Below, in pieces: positions 36,782 to 44,731 of a stretch of DNA of 64,000 nt (position 1 is the first letter of the stretch; every line of letters begins with the position of its first letter). Location: positions 1-64,000 of the forward strand of contig NZ_LSIC01000083.1 in the NCBI RefSeq assembly GCF_001556045.1. Reading direction: 5' to 3'. The notes beneath the pieces are model-generated. The model did not search any database. It was not told where the DNA came from and saw only the letters and a list, made by a program, of their open reading frames with translations. The position numbers and the translations under genes were made by a program. Source of the DNA: Bradyrhizobium sp. CCH5-F6. GTDB taxonomy: Bacteria > Pseudomonadota > Alphaproteobacteria > Rhizobiales > Xanthobacteraceae.

Positions 36782-37368
36782 TGAACGTTTCGTCCTTCTG
36801 CGACCCATTGCATGATCCGGGGCGCCAGCTGTTTCTCCTCGCTGCCGAACGTCCAGAGGTCGTTTCCTCCGTGGAAGAGAACGTGACCTCGACCGACCGG
36901 ATAGATGAAGTCGAGCGGCAGGTTCGGCTGGCCGAGGGCATGAACAACCAGCGCATCCGGCGGCGCATCGTGCCAGACCCGTCCGTAGAAGCCGGAGACG
37001 CCGCGGCGGAAGGTCAGGTCATGCGGGTCAATACCGTGCCAGATGGGATGCTCGGCGAGGCGCAAGACCGTGATGTCGCTCAGCTTGTAATTGTCGATGG
37101 TGTGGAAAGCTCCCATGCGCGGGAGATAGGAGTAGGCGTGGTGACCGTTTGCCACGACGACGCCGCCGCGAACGAGGTATTCCTCGATCTGGCCCGCACG
37201 AGTCGCGAGAAAGCGCTGGTCGCTGTGCATGCTCACGAAAAGCACACTGAAATCGTTCAGATCGATGTCGGGCAGCGAATAGATGTCCCGCAGCTCGGCT
37301 TTGACGTCCGACAAGGCGCGCAGCGACCCGTCGTCATAACCGAAGCTGAGCGCAAGTCCCGGCTTCAT
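36778..37368 (-). CDS. Unknown protein, amidotransferase-like fold, copy 1
   Basis: 196 aa of unknown function. It starts with KPGLALSFGYDDGSLRALSD, then has FSVLFVSMHSDQRFLATRAG and IEEYLVRGGVVVANGHHAYS, the pattern of a ThuA/GATase-like sheet with a strand-turn where amidotransferases place their nucleophile. Here the turn holds NGHH rather than Cys. HPIWHGIDPHDLTFRRGVSG and RGHVLFHGGNDLWTFGSEE follow. The order of these blocks parallels the downstream gene, so the two look like a diverged tandem pair. It sits three bases after the preceding stop and overlaps the next start. Confidence 0.65.
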   Translation of the reverse strand: MKPGLALSFGYDDGSLRALSDVKAELRDIYSLPDIDLNDFSVLFVSMHSDQRFLATRAGQIEEYLVRGGVVVANGHHAYSYLPRMGAFHTIDNYKLSDITVLRLAEHPIWHGIDPHDLTFRRGVSGFYGRVWHDAPPDALVVHALGQPNLPLDFIYPVGRGHVLFHGGNDLWTFGSEEKQLAPRIMQWVAEGRNVQ

Positions 37369-37371
37369 CCA

Positions 37372-37902
37372 TCAACTCGCACGCATGGTGAAGAGGGCGC
37401 CTGGATCCTTCGCCAGAACATCCTCGGCGATGGAGCGCTTCAATGCACTCAGCTCGCGCTCCTGTGCTGTGGTGCGATCCTTGGCGAAGACCAGCTCGAA
37501 AAACCGCTCCGGCAACACCCCAGGCCGCAACGCCATCTCGACGGTTCGCTCTCCGAGCGTAATTCGAAAGCTGTAGGAAATGTCGTGGCCGGGCACCAAT
37601 CTCGCTTCGCTCAGCGTGCGGTCCACGCTATAGGCCCCGCGGGTCACGGCGCGGGTGACGAATTCGAACGCGTCCCGCACACCCGGACCCGGGTGTCCGC
37701 TCACGATACTGATGTCACGTCGCGCCGGAATTTTCCCGGGCGACAGCACGGCGAACGCTGCCCGCTGCGCCTGGAATACGATCGCGGCCATGGCAAGCGC
37801 GGATTGACCGTGGTAGGCGGCCACCATCGGGAAACCAATCTCGACGGGCTCCTCCTCGGCCATGATGGTGATCGCAGAGTCTTTTCCCGCTGGCGTGTTC
37901 AC
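37372..37902 (-). CDS. Unknown protein heading the paired-fold operon
   Basis: 176 aa, not recognised with confidence. Segments FPMVAAYHGQSALAMAAIVF, VSGHPGPGVRDAFEFVTRAV and VPGHDISYSFRITLGERTVE suggest an alpha/beta protein with conserved His-Gly turns. The layout recalls FmdE-like proteins loosely, but the cysteines of that family are missing, so I do not assign it. No signal peptide or membrane helix is seen. GTG at 37902 or ATG at 37863 may be the start. It is coupled to the next two genes and lies 215 bases downstream of the nitrile hydratase operon on the same strand, so joint transcription is possible. Confidence 0.6.
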   Translation of the reverse strand: MNTPAGKDSAITIMAEEEPVEIGFPMVAAYHGQSALAMAAIVFQAQRAAFAVLSPGKIPARRDISIVSGHPGPGVRDAFEFVTRAVTRGAYSVDRTLSEARLVPGHDISYSFRITLGERTVEMALRPGVLPERFFELVFAKDRTTAQERELSALKRSIAEDVLAKDPGALFTMRAS

Positions 37903-38117
37903 AGAGTTCTCACATGACGAGGCTGCTGGTACCTCGCATGCGTTACCCCGCGCTTTTGGCCGAGGTCAACAAGCCAAACTTAGATCAGTTCAAAACGCGA
38001 TCAGGCGGCAAGGCTCGTCCGTTCGTGTTGATACAGCGAGAGAGATCATGCATCTCGCTGCTCGAAGGAGCGCGCCGAATGGATTGGGCGAGAAGTTCGC
38101 CCGGAAAGTTCGGCTGG

Positions 38118-38495
38118 CTAGCCAAAATCCTCCGGCCGCAGCTCGATCGGCTTGCCGTGCGGAGTGCGGTCGGCGGCGTGGTCCCAGGCGTCGCGATAGC
38201 GGTGGAGGGTTTCGACTGAGGCGACGCCCTTGCGCGCGACGAGGCCTTCCAGCGTCGCCAGCCAGTGCAGGTAGTAGGTTTCGCCTGTATCGGGGTCGCC
38301 CGCCGCCTGCGCGCGCTTGATCTCGTCGGCGAGTGCGGCGGCCCATTCGGGCCAGGTGAACACGCCGCGCTCATGCAGGGTCAGCGCCATGGCAAAGGCA
38401 TGTGCCTCCCAGGGTGCGCGGAAGACCGGGCCGTCGTCATCGCGGGGAATGCTCGGTATTGCCGCCGTGGCGGCCGCAGCAAGCGTCGTGCTCAT
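38118..38495 (-). CDS. Nitrile hydratase accessory protein
   Basis: 125 aa, similar to the N-terminal half of the nitrile hydratase beta subunit, which is the mark of the P14K/activator-type accessory family. Key pieces are DDDGPVFRAPWEAHAFAMAL, FTWPEWAAALADEIKRA, ETYYLHWLATLEGLVARKG and DAWDHAADRTPHGKPI. These proteins deliver cobalt to the alpha subunit and help cysteine oxidation through subunit swapping. The ATG at 38495 overlaps the beta-subunit stop (TGATG). It ends the operon alpha-beta-accessory. Confidence 0.93.
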   Translation of the reverse strand: MSTTLAAAATAAIPSIPRDDDGPVFRAPWEAHAFAMALTLHERGVFTWPEWAAALADEIKRAQAAGDPDTGETYYLHWLATLEGLVARKGVASVETLHRYRDAWDHAADRTPHGKPIELRPEDFG

Positions 38496-39148
38496 CACGC
38501 GGGGTCCAGATAGGGCTCGAATGCATCGATCGAGACCTTTGTGGTCGGATCAGCGTCGGGGCCCCAGAGGTCGCTGCCCTCGAACACCACGGTGTAGAGC
38601 CATTGCGGGTTCTCGCCGCGCTCCATTGCTGCGGAATCCGGAAATACGTGGCAGCCATGGTTCAGCTCGACCACGCCGACATGGCCACGCACGTAACGCG
38701 GCAGCCTTGTGTGCGTGGCCGGATGGATGTTCTTGGCGCGGACACGATCGCCGATCTTGAATTTCGCTGGAGCCGGGGCAGGGCGGCCAAACTTGCCTCG
38801 CACCATCACGCGCTCAACATTGGCGAGGTCGAACTTGCCGTGCTTGAGCGCTTTCGCGGGCTGCATCGCATGGCCGGCAGCGACTTCCTCCCGGGTGAGA
38901 TAGCCCTTGTCGATCAGCATCTCCTCGAGCCCGAGGAACCACTTCTGATAGTACGTGCTGGAAAGGTAGACGTGCGGCGGCAGCGTCTCGCGGTAGAAGC
39001 GCGAGGTATCGATGTTGAAGGCGCCGGCCGCCCCCATCGCGCGCACCATGGCGAGGACACGCGCTTCCCAATCCGCGTGAAACATCGGCTCGTTGGGCTC
39101 GACCTTGCCGAACCCGTCCATGCCGCCCATGTCGTGCACGCCGTTCAT
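38495..39148 (-). CDS. nthB: Nitrile hydratase beta subunit
   Basis: 217 aa. The start [20 protein letters not shown] is the classical beta-subunit N-terminus. A helical part ([20 protein letters not shown]) and the C-terminal SH3-like barrel follow ([44 protein letters not shown]). With the alpha subunit it forms the heterodimer that hydrates nitriles to amides in the cytoplasm. Start and stop overlap its neighbours by four and one bases, a fully coupled operon. Confidence 0.96.
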   Translation of the reverse strand: MNGVHDMGGMDGFGKVEPNEPMFHADWEARVLAMVRAMGAAGAFNIDTSRFYRETLPPHVYLSSTYYQKWFLGLEEMLIDKGYLTREEVAAGHAMQPAKALKHGKFDLANVERVMVRGKFGRPAPAPAKFKIGDRVRAKNIHPATHTRLPRYVRGHVGVVELNHGCHVFPDSAAMERGENPQWLYTVVFEGSDLWGPDADPTTKVSIDAFEPYLDPA

Positions 39149-39768
39149 GACGGCGCTCCGGGCTTCCGCGCAAAGCCGGTGCCGATCATGGAGTCGCGTG
39201 TGACGAGTTCGGCGAGCTGTTCTTCGCTCCAGCCTTCCGTGCCCTCGGGCCGCATCGGGAGCACGAGGAAGCGTGTCTCGGCGGTCGAATCCCAGATCCG
39301 GATCTCCATGTCCTTCGGCAGCGTGACGCCGAAATCGGCGAGCACGCCGCGCGGATCCTTCACCGCGCGCGAACGGTAGGGCGCCGCCTTGTACCAGACC
39401 GGCGGCAGCCCCAGCATTTCCCAAGGGTAGCAGGAGCACAGCGTGCACACGACCATGTTGTGTCGCTCTGGCGTGTTCTCGACCACGACCAGATGGTCGC
39501 CGACGCGGCTGACATGTCCGAGCGTGCCGATCGCCTTGGAGCCATCCTCCAGCAGCGCCTTCTTGAACGCCGGATCGGTCCAGGCCTTGGCGACGACGCG
39601 CGCGCCGTTATGCGGTCCGATCTTGGTCTCGTAGGCCTGGATGATGGCATCGAGCGCGGCCGGCTCGACATAGCCCTTTTCGGTCAGGATCGTCTCGAGC
39701 GCGCGCACGCGCAGCTCGGTCTCCGACAGCTCGGAATGGTCGTGGTCATGGTCGTGATCGTGGCTCAT
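39145..39768 (-). CDS. nthA: Nitrile hydratase alpha subunit, cobalt type, with His/Asp tail
   Basis: 207 aa. The metal-binding claw is [10 protein letters not shown] (C108, C111, S112, C113); Thr after the first Cys marks the cobalt type (the iron type has Ser). Upstream are [19 protein letters not shown] and [17 protein letters not shown], and downstream [16 protein letters not shown]. The unusual part is the start, [11 protein letters not shown], a run of alternating His and Asp that should bind divalent metal and may feed cobalt to the active site. The ATG at 39768 is the natural start; an in-frame extension upstream has no family match. It diverges from the enoyl-CoA hydratase gene. Confidence 0.96.
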   Translation of the reverse strand: MSHDHDHDHDHSELSETELRVRALETILTEKGYVEPAALDAIIQAYETKIGPHNGARVVAKAWTDPAFKKALLEDGSKAIGTLGHVSRVGDHLVVVENTPERHNMVVCTLCSCYPWEMLGLPPVWYKAAPYRSRAVKDPRGVLADFGVTLPKDMEIRIWDSTAETRFLVLPMRPEGTEGWSEEQLAELVTRDSMIGTGFARKPGAPS

Positions 39769-39887
39769 GGCGCCAAAGATAGGCGCAATGGCCCGGGCCT
39801 GTCGAGTGTTCCTTGCATCGTGATCGGGTCCCATATTCGTGACGACATTTGTGCGCTAGAATCGCCAAAAACCGCCTGGAGATCATC

Positions 39888-40694
39888 GTGACGGACTACG
39901 TGAAGATCGAGAAGGGCCTTGGGCCCGAGGGCCGGATTGCGGTGGTGCGTTTCGACCGCGGCGACGGCATCAACGCACTCTCCCCGGACGCGCTGCGCCA
40001 GCTCACGGCCGCGGCGCGCAGCTTCGAGGACGACGCCGCGACATCGGTCGTCGTCTTGACCGGCAGCTCGGGCGCGTTCAGCGCCGGCTTCGACCTCAAG
40101 GATGCGGAGGGACGTTCGCGCAAGGAGATGGATCTCGGCACGCTGCGGCGGCATCTCAAGCTCGGGCCGCGCCTGACGCACGCCTGGCAGGAGATGGAGC
40201 AAATCACGATCGGGGCGATCGAGGGCTTTTGCGTCGGCGGCGGCGTGGCCCTTGCCGTCGCGCTCGACTTCCGCATCATGGGCCGCAACGCGCATTTGCG
40301 CGTGCCCGAGATCGGGCTCGGCATGAACATGAGCTGGCAAAGCATCCCGCGCATGCTGCACCTGATGGGACCCGCCCGCACCAAGCAGGCGGTCATATTG
40401 GCCGACCAGCGCATCAGCGCGGACGAGGCGTATGAATGGGGCCTGGTGGAACAGGTGACCGACCCCGGCCATGCGTTCGATGCGGCCATGGAGCTAGCCC
40501 GGAAGGTCGCTGCGCAGCCGCCGCTTTCGGTCGCCATGACCAAGCTGACCGTCAACCGGCTGGCGCATGCGCTGGACGATCTCGCCAGCCACATGGATGT
40601 CGATCAGTTCGCGCTCGCCAGCCTGAGCGAGGATCACAAGGAGGGCGTGGAAGCATTCCTGACCCGCCGCAAGCCGCGCTTCAGGGGGCGGTAG
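39888..40694 (+). CDS. Enoyl-CoA hydratase/isomerase family protein
   Basis: 268 aa crotonase-fold protein. The first oxyanion-hole segment is GAFSAGFDLKDAEG and the second GFCVGGGVALAVALDFRIMG, followed by LRVPEIGLGMNMSWQSIPRM and AYEWGLVEQVTDPGHAF. The two catalytic Glu positions of classical hydratases are not obvious: GLGMNMSW has Asn/Met where Glu is expected in some members, so the exact reaction is open. The GTG at 39888 has GGAG six bases upstream. It shares the short divergent region with the nitrile hydratase operon, so a role in degrading acids made from nitriles is possible. Confidence 0.85.
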   Translation: MTDYVKIEKGLGPEGRIAVVRFDRGDGINALSPDALRQLTAAARSFEDDAATSVVVLTGSSGAFSAGFDLKDAEGRSRKEMDLGTLRRHLKLGPRLTHAWQEMEQITIGAIEGFCVGGGVALAVALDFRIMGRNAHLRVPEIGLGMNMSWQSIPRMLHLMGPARTKQAVILADQRISADEAYEWGLVEQVTDPGHAFDAAMELARKVAAQPPLSVAMTKLTVNRLAHALDDLASHMDVDQFALASLSEDHKEGVEAFLTRRKPRFRGR

Positions 40695-40950
40695 ATCAGG
40701 CGCGGCAGGACGATGATCCCGTCGGAAGACGAATTTTCTTCGCACGTGACGGATTGGGAAAACTTCGTCCAACTCCTCGCAAATATCTGAAATTGCAAGC
40801 AAGCCTGGAAACGGCGATGGTGCGTGCTGCGGTGCAGCGCGCTTCACCCAGCCGGCATTGCAATTCACCCCCGTCGCTCCATGCGACCTGATTCCCGCAC
40901 GCTCATGAGCGGCGCGGGCAAGCGAACTATTGTGCATGAAGGCCGTCTCC

Positions 40951-42084
40951 ATGAACGCCCACCAATCGCTCGCGATCGGACAGCCGACCGAAAAGCTTGA
41001 AGCGATTTCATCTGCTGCGACCGGGCCGGAGCCGATGGTCCGTTTCGAAGGTATCTCGAAGACCTATCCGGCCTATCGCGGCAAGCCCGGCGTCAACGCG
41101 CTGGAGAACATCGACTTCGCAATTCCGCGCGGGTCCATCACCGGCGTGATCGGCCGCTCCGGCGCCGGCAAGTCGAGCCTGGTGCGGCTCATCAATGGGC
41201 TGGAGAAGCCAACCACGGGCCGCGTGATCGTCGATGGCCGCGACATCTCGGCAATGGCTGGCCAAGAGCTGCGCCTGGCGCAGCGCTCGATCGGCATGAT
41301 CTTCCAGCATTTCAACCTGCTGTCCTCGCGCACGGCCGCGGACAACATCGCGCTGCCGCTGGAGATCGCCGGCTGGTCGAAGGCCGATATCAAGGCGCAT
41401 GTTGCCGAGCTACTGGCACTGGTCGGCATCGCCGACAAGCACGACCGCTATCCATCCGAACTCTCCGGCGGACAGAAGCAGCGGGTCGGCATTGCCCGCG
41501 CGCTGGCGACGCGGCCGAGCGTGCTTTTGTCGGACGAGGCGACCTCGGCGCTCGATCCGCAGACCACGCGCGCGATCCTCGACCTGCTCGCGAACATCAA
41601 CCGCGAGCTCGGCGTGACAATCGTGCTGATCACCCATGAAATGTCGGTGGTGCGCCAGCTTGCGCAGGAGGTCGTCGTGCTCGACGCCGGCCGCGTCGTG
41701 GAAAAGGGCCACGTCGCCGACATCTTCACCCATCCGAAGCATCCGATCACGCAGTCCTTCCTCGCCGAGGTAATCGGCGACAGCCTCCCGGTCTCGCTGG
41801 CAAGCCGGATCGTGGCGGAGCCTGTGGCTGGCGGACAGGCCGTAATCCGCGTCCAGGTGCGCGGGGCAGGGGCCGGCGACACGGTCGTGGCCCGGCTCGC
41901 CCGCGAACTCGGCCTCGACGTGGCGCTGCTCTCGGCGCGCATCGACGAGATCGGCGGCCAGCATGTCGGCTCGCTCACGCTCGGCATTCCCCAGTCCGGC
42001 GGCGGCGAGCAGGCGGTGACGCGCACGCTCGCCTGGCTGTCGCAATTTCAATTCCCGTCGGAGCGTCTCGGCTATGTCGCCTGA
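40951..42084 (+). CDS. metN: Methionine importer ATP-binding protein MetN
   Basis: 377 aa. The ABC domain has Walker A GRSGAGKSSLVRLI, IGMIFQHFNLLSSRTAADNI (the MetN-specific FQHFNLL), signature LSGGQKQRVGIARAL and Walker B VLLSDEATSALD. The C-terminal NIL domain (residues about 300-375), which binds methionine and shuts transport when the cell is replete, is present. GAAGG at 40938-40942 supports the ATG at 40951; ATG 40936 and TTG 40930 are alternatives. It overlaps metI by 11 bases. No SAM riboswitch is visible in the 256 bases upstream. Confidence 0.96.
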   Translation: MNAHQSLAIGQPTEKLEAISSAATGPEPMVRFEGISKTYPAYRGKPGVNALENIDFAIPRGSITGVIGRSGAGKSSLVRLINGLEKPTTGRVIVDGRDISAMAGQELRLAQRSIGMIFQHFNLLSSRTAADNIALPLEIAGWSKADIKAHVAELLALVGIADKHDRYPSELSGGQKQRVGIARALATRPSVLLSDEATSALDPQTTRAILDLLANINRELGVTIVLITHEMSVVRQLAQEVVVLDAGRVVEKGHVADIFTHPKHPITQSFLAEVIGDSLPVSLASRIVAEPVAGGQAVIRVQVRGAGAGDTVVARLARELGLDVALLSARIDEIGGQHVGSLTLGIPQSGGGEQAVTRTLAWLSQFQFPSERLGYVA

Positions 42085-42739
42085 ACTCATCAACCTGATC
42101 GTCCAGGCCACGGGCGAAAGCCTGTACATGGTCGGAATCGCGGCGCTGCTCGGCACCACGTTCGGCCTGCCGCTCGGCGTCTTTCTCGCCACCAGCCGCA
42201 AGGGCGAATTGTTCTCGGCGCCGGCCATCAATCGCGTGCTGGGCATCGTCGTCAATGCGACGCGCTCGACGCCCTTCATCATCCTGGTCGTCGCCATCAT
42301 CCCGTTCACGCGGCTCATCGCCGGCACCTCGATCGGCTCGACGGCAGCGATCGTGCCGCTCGTCATCGCGTCGACGCCGTTCATCGCGCGCCTCGTCGAG
42401 GCCGCGATCCGCGAGGTCGACGGCGGCCTGATCGAGACCGCATCCTCGTTCGGGGCCTCGCCGCTGCAGATCGTGCTCAAGGTGCTGATCCCCGAGGCGC
42501 TGCCGGGCCTCGTCCTCGCGCTCACGCTCGCCGTGGTCAGCCTGCTCGGCTATTCCGCCATGGTGGGCGCGGTCGGCGGCGGCGGTCTCGGCGACCTCGG
42601 CATCCGCTACGGCTACCAGCGCTTCATGCCGGAGATGATGCTCGCGGTCGTCGTCGTGCTGATCGCGCTCGTGCAGCTCGTCCAGAGCGCCGGCGACCAT
42701 CTGGCGCGCCGGGTCAATCGCCGGCTGCGGCATCGCTGA
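42074..42739 (+). CDS. metI: Methionine importer permease MetI
   Basis: 221 aa, five membrane helices. The EAA coupling loop reads EVDGGLIETASSFGASPLQI followed by IPEALPGLVLALTLAVVSLL, typical of MetI. NATRSTPFIILVVAIIPFTRL and YSAMVGAVGGGGLGDLGIRYGYQRF (read in two parts) are also family hallmarks. It forms the membrane pore with MetN. The start lies within the last codons of metN, so the two are translationally coupled. Confidence 0.97.
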   Translation: MSPELINLIVQATGESLYMVGIAALLGTTFGLPLGVFLATSRKGELFSAPAINRVLGIVVNATRSTPFIILVVAIIPFTRLIAGTSIGSTAAIVPLVIASTPFIARLVEAAIREVDGGLIETASSFGASPLQIVLKVLIPEALPGLVLALTLAVVSLLGYSAMVGAVGGGGLGDLGIRYGYQRFMPEMMLAVVVVLIALVQLVQSAGDHLARRVNRRLRHR

Positions 42740-42767
42740 TCCTTTTCGTTCAATATCGGAGACTTCA

Positions 42768-43541
42768 ATGCGTTTTCTGGCAACCCTTGCAGCCGCGGCC
42801 TTGCTCGCAACCACTGCCCAGGCTGAATCCATCCGTGTCGGCGTGACCGCCGGTCCCCACGCCGAGATTCTCGACGTTGTGAAGAAGGTCGGCGCCGAAC
42901 GCGGCCTCGACATCAAGGTGGTCGAGTTCACTGATTACGTGATTCCCAACCAGGCGCTGGCGCTGAAGGATCTTGAGGCCAACTCGTTCCAGCACGAGCC
43001 TTACCTGAAAAATCAGATATCCAAGACCGGCTGGAAGATCGTCAAGGTCGCCAACACGATTGGCTCGCCGCAGGGCGTCTATTCGCAGAAATACAAGAAA
43101 CTCGCGGACCTTCCGGAAGGCGCCCGCGTTGCCATCGCCAACGATCCCTCGAACGGCGCGCGCGGCCTGATGATCCTGGCCCTGCATGGCGTGATCAAGC
43201 TGAAGGACCCCAACAACGTCGCCTCGACCGTCGCCGACATCACCGACAACCCGAAGAAGCTGCGCTTCGTCGAACTCGATGCGGCCCAGCTGCCGCGCGC
43301 GCTGCAGGACGTCGACGTCGTCTCCATCAACAACAATTACGCCGTGCAGGCCGGCCTCAACCCGGCCACCGACGCGATCGCACGCGAGAACCCCGACGGT
43401 CCCTGGGTCAACATCCTCGCCGTCCGCGAAGAGGACAAGAACAAGCCCTGGGTCAAGCAGCTGATCGAGACGTACCATTCCGAGCCGGTGAAGGCGTTCC
43501 TGGAGACGCGCTTCAAGGGCACCTATCTGCCGACCTGGTAG
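42768..43541 (+). CDS. metQ: Methionine-binding protein MetQ
   Basis: 257 aa of the NlpA family, with signal peptide MRFLATLAAAALLATTAQA. There is no Cys lipobox at the cleavage site, so it is predicted to be soluble and periplasmic. Family pieces are VGVTAGPHAEILDVVKKVGA, VVEFTDYVIPNQAL, ANSFQHEPYLKNQ and AIANDPSNGARGLMIL. The C-terminus ends ETRFKGTYLPTW. It completes metNIQ, which imports D- and L-methionine. An inverted repeat overlaps the end of the unit at 43551-43570. Confidence 0.96.
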   Translation: MRFLATLAAAALLATTAQAESIRVGVTAGPHAEILDVVKKVGAERGLDIKVVEFTDYVIPNQALALKDLEANSFQHEPYLKNQISKTGWKIVKVANTIGSPQGVYSQKYKKLADLPEGARVAIANDPSNGARGLMILALHGVIKLKDPNNVASTVADITDNPKKLRFVELDAAQLPRALQDVDVVSINNNYAVQAGLNPATDAIARENPDGPWVNILAVREEDKNKPWVKQLIETYHSEPVKAFLETRFKGTYLPTW

Positions 43542-43550
43542 GCGGCAAGC

Positions 43551-43570
43551 GCTCGCGTCAGGGCGCGAGC
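43551..43570. terminator. Hairpin between convergent metQ and the AraC gene
   Basis: GCTCGCG and CGCGAGC form a perfect 7-bp stem with a six-base loop, 10 bases after the metQ stop and overlapping the end of the opposing gene. There is no T-tract. It may stop transcription from both sides. Confidence 0.4.
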
Positions 43571-44547
43571 CTCGCCCGCCGCAGCGTTTCCGAGGGCAGC
43601 TCGGCGAAGTGGCGCTTGTAGTCGAGCGAGAACTGGCTGAAGTGCCAGAAGCCGTGCTGCACGGCGACGTCGTAGACAGATGTCTCGGCGCCGCGCTTGA
43701 GCTCGCGGCGGACGCGGTTCAGCCGCATCGCGCGCCAGTAACGCATCGGGCTGGTGCCGACGACTTCCTGAAAGCAATAGCCGAGCTTGCGCGGGCTGGC
43801 GCCGACGGACTTGCAGACTTCCAGCAGCGACAGCGCGCGCTCGCCGCTGTCATGCATCAGTTCGCGGGCGCGGTCGACCGTATGCTTGCGCGCCATCGCG
43901 CTGCGGCCGGGATCGCTGGCGCGGGCCGTCGGCAGCATGTCCATGATCTCGACCAGCAGTGCATCCTCCAGCGCCTGCCGCGCCAGCGCATCGTCGAGCC
44001 GCGCGGTCGCGGTCGCGATCATCTCGTGGATGGCGGCGAGGAGGGTTCGCAACCGCGCCACCGGCGCCTCCGCCATCTCGATCACCCCAAGCTGATGCCA
44101 GAGCGGCCGCGGCAGTTCGATATCGAACCGGACGGCCAGCTCCTGGATCAGCGCGGCACCGGTCACGACACCCCGGAGCTCGAAGGCCTTCGGCGTACAC
44201 ATGTCGACCTCGGCATCGATGCAGGCGATGACCTTGCCGCCCGCAGCGCTGCTGGCGCCATTGCAACTGACCGCGCCATCGCCGTGCCAGGCGAGGCCGA
44301 TGCCGAAGCTGCCGGCTCCGAGCTGGCCGTACTGGCGGACCTGCTGGCTGGTGACCTCCCGGAAGACATCGAGCCGGGGTAGAGAGACCTGGGTGAAGCT
44401 GCCCGCGAAGGCGCCGGGGCTGATCTGGTCATAGCTGAGCCGCCAGCGGCCGAGGGCGGCACAATGCTCGTCCACATCGGTGCTGGCGACCTGAAGCAGG
44501 CCGGCAATCACCGAGTCTTGCATTGGAAGAGATGCGCTTAAGGCCAT
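43558..44547 (-). CDS. AraC family transcriptional regulator
   Basis: 329 aa. The N-terminal two thirds is a ligand-sensing domain of the AraC-binding-like type found in FeaR/EutR-like regulators. The C-terminal double helix-turn-helix is clear: LSLLEVCKSVGASPRKLGYC, FQEVVGTSPMRYWRAMRLNR and SVYDVAVQHGFWHFSQFSLD, with YKRHFAELPSETLRR at the end. It diverges from the serine hydrolase and amine oxidase genes across 184 bases, so it probably activates them in response to an amine or amide. ATG at 44547 is used; 44523 is an alternative. No clear ribosome site decides between them. Confidence 0.9.
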   Translation of the reverse strand: MALSASLPMQDSVIAGLLQVASTDVDEHCAALGRWRLSYDQISPGAFAGSFTQVSLPRLDVFREVTSQQVRQYGQLGAGSFGIGLAWHGDGAVSCNGASSAAGGKVIACIDAEVDMCTPKAFELRGVVTGAALIQELAVRFDIELPRPLWHQLGVIEMAEAPVARLRTLLAAIHEMIATATARLDDALARQALEDALLVEIMDMLPTARASDPGRSAMARKHTVDRARELMHDSGERALSLLEVCKSVGASPRKLGYCFQEVVGTSPMRYWRAMRLNRVRRELKRGAETSVYDVAVQHGFWHFSQFSLDYKRHFAELPSETLRRARLAP

Positions 44548-44731
44548 GACAAAACGCTAGATTTCGTTTCCGATCAGCCAGCAAGAAAGGCGCCAGACGG
44601 GCGTGTCAGCAGGGCCCGTCCGGCACAATATTGCCAGAACTCGATAACGCCCGATACGCCCCTCATGCATCCTTCCGGCTCGGCCGTTCCGACCACCGGG
44701 GTCGGCGATGGCGCTTGGTGGAGGGACCAAG

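Noticed and set aside
37914..38219. 101-codon plus-strand frame between the unknown operon and nitrile hydratase genes
   Set aside because: It overlaps the accessory protein gene antisense, has no ribosome site and no coherent protein character.
40695..40950. SAM-II type riboswitch before metNIQ
   Set aside because: No pseudoknot-forming conserved core was recognised in these 256 bases.
44621..44635. Possible sigma-54 promoter GGCAC-AATA-TTGCC before the hydrolase gene
   Set aside because: The spacing between GGCAC and TTGC is four bases, while the -24/-12 promoter needs five. Sigma-54 promoters rarely tolerate a shift.
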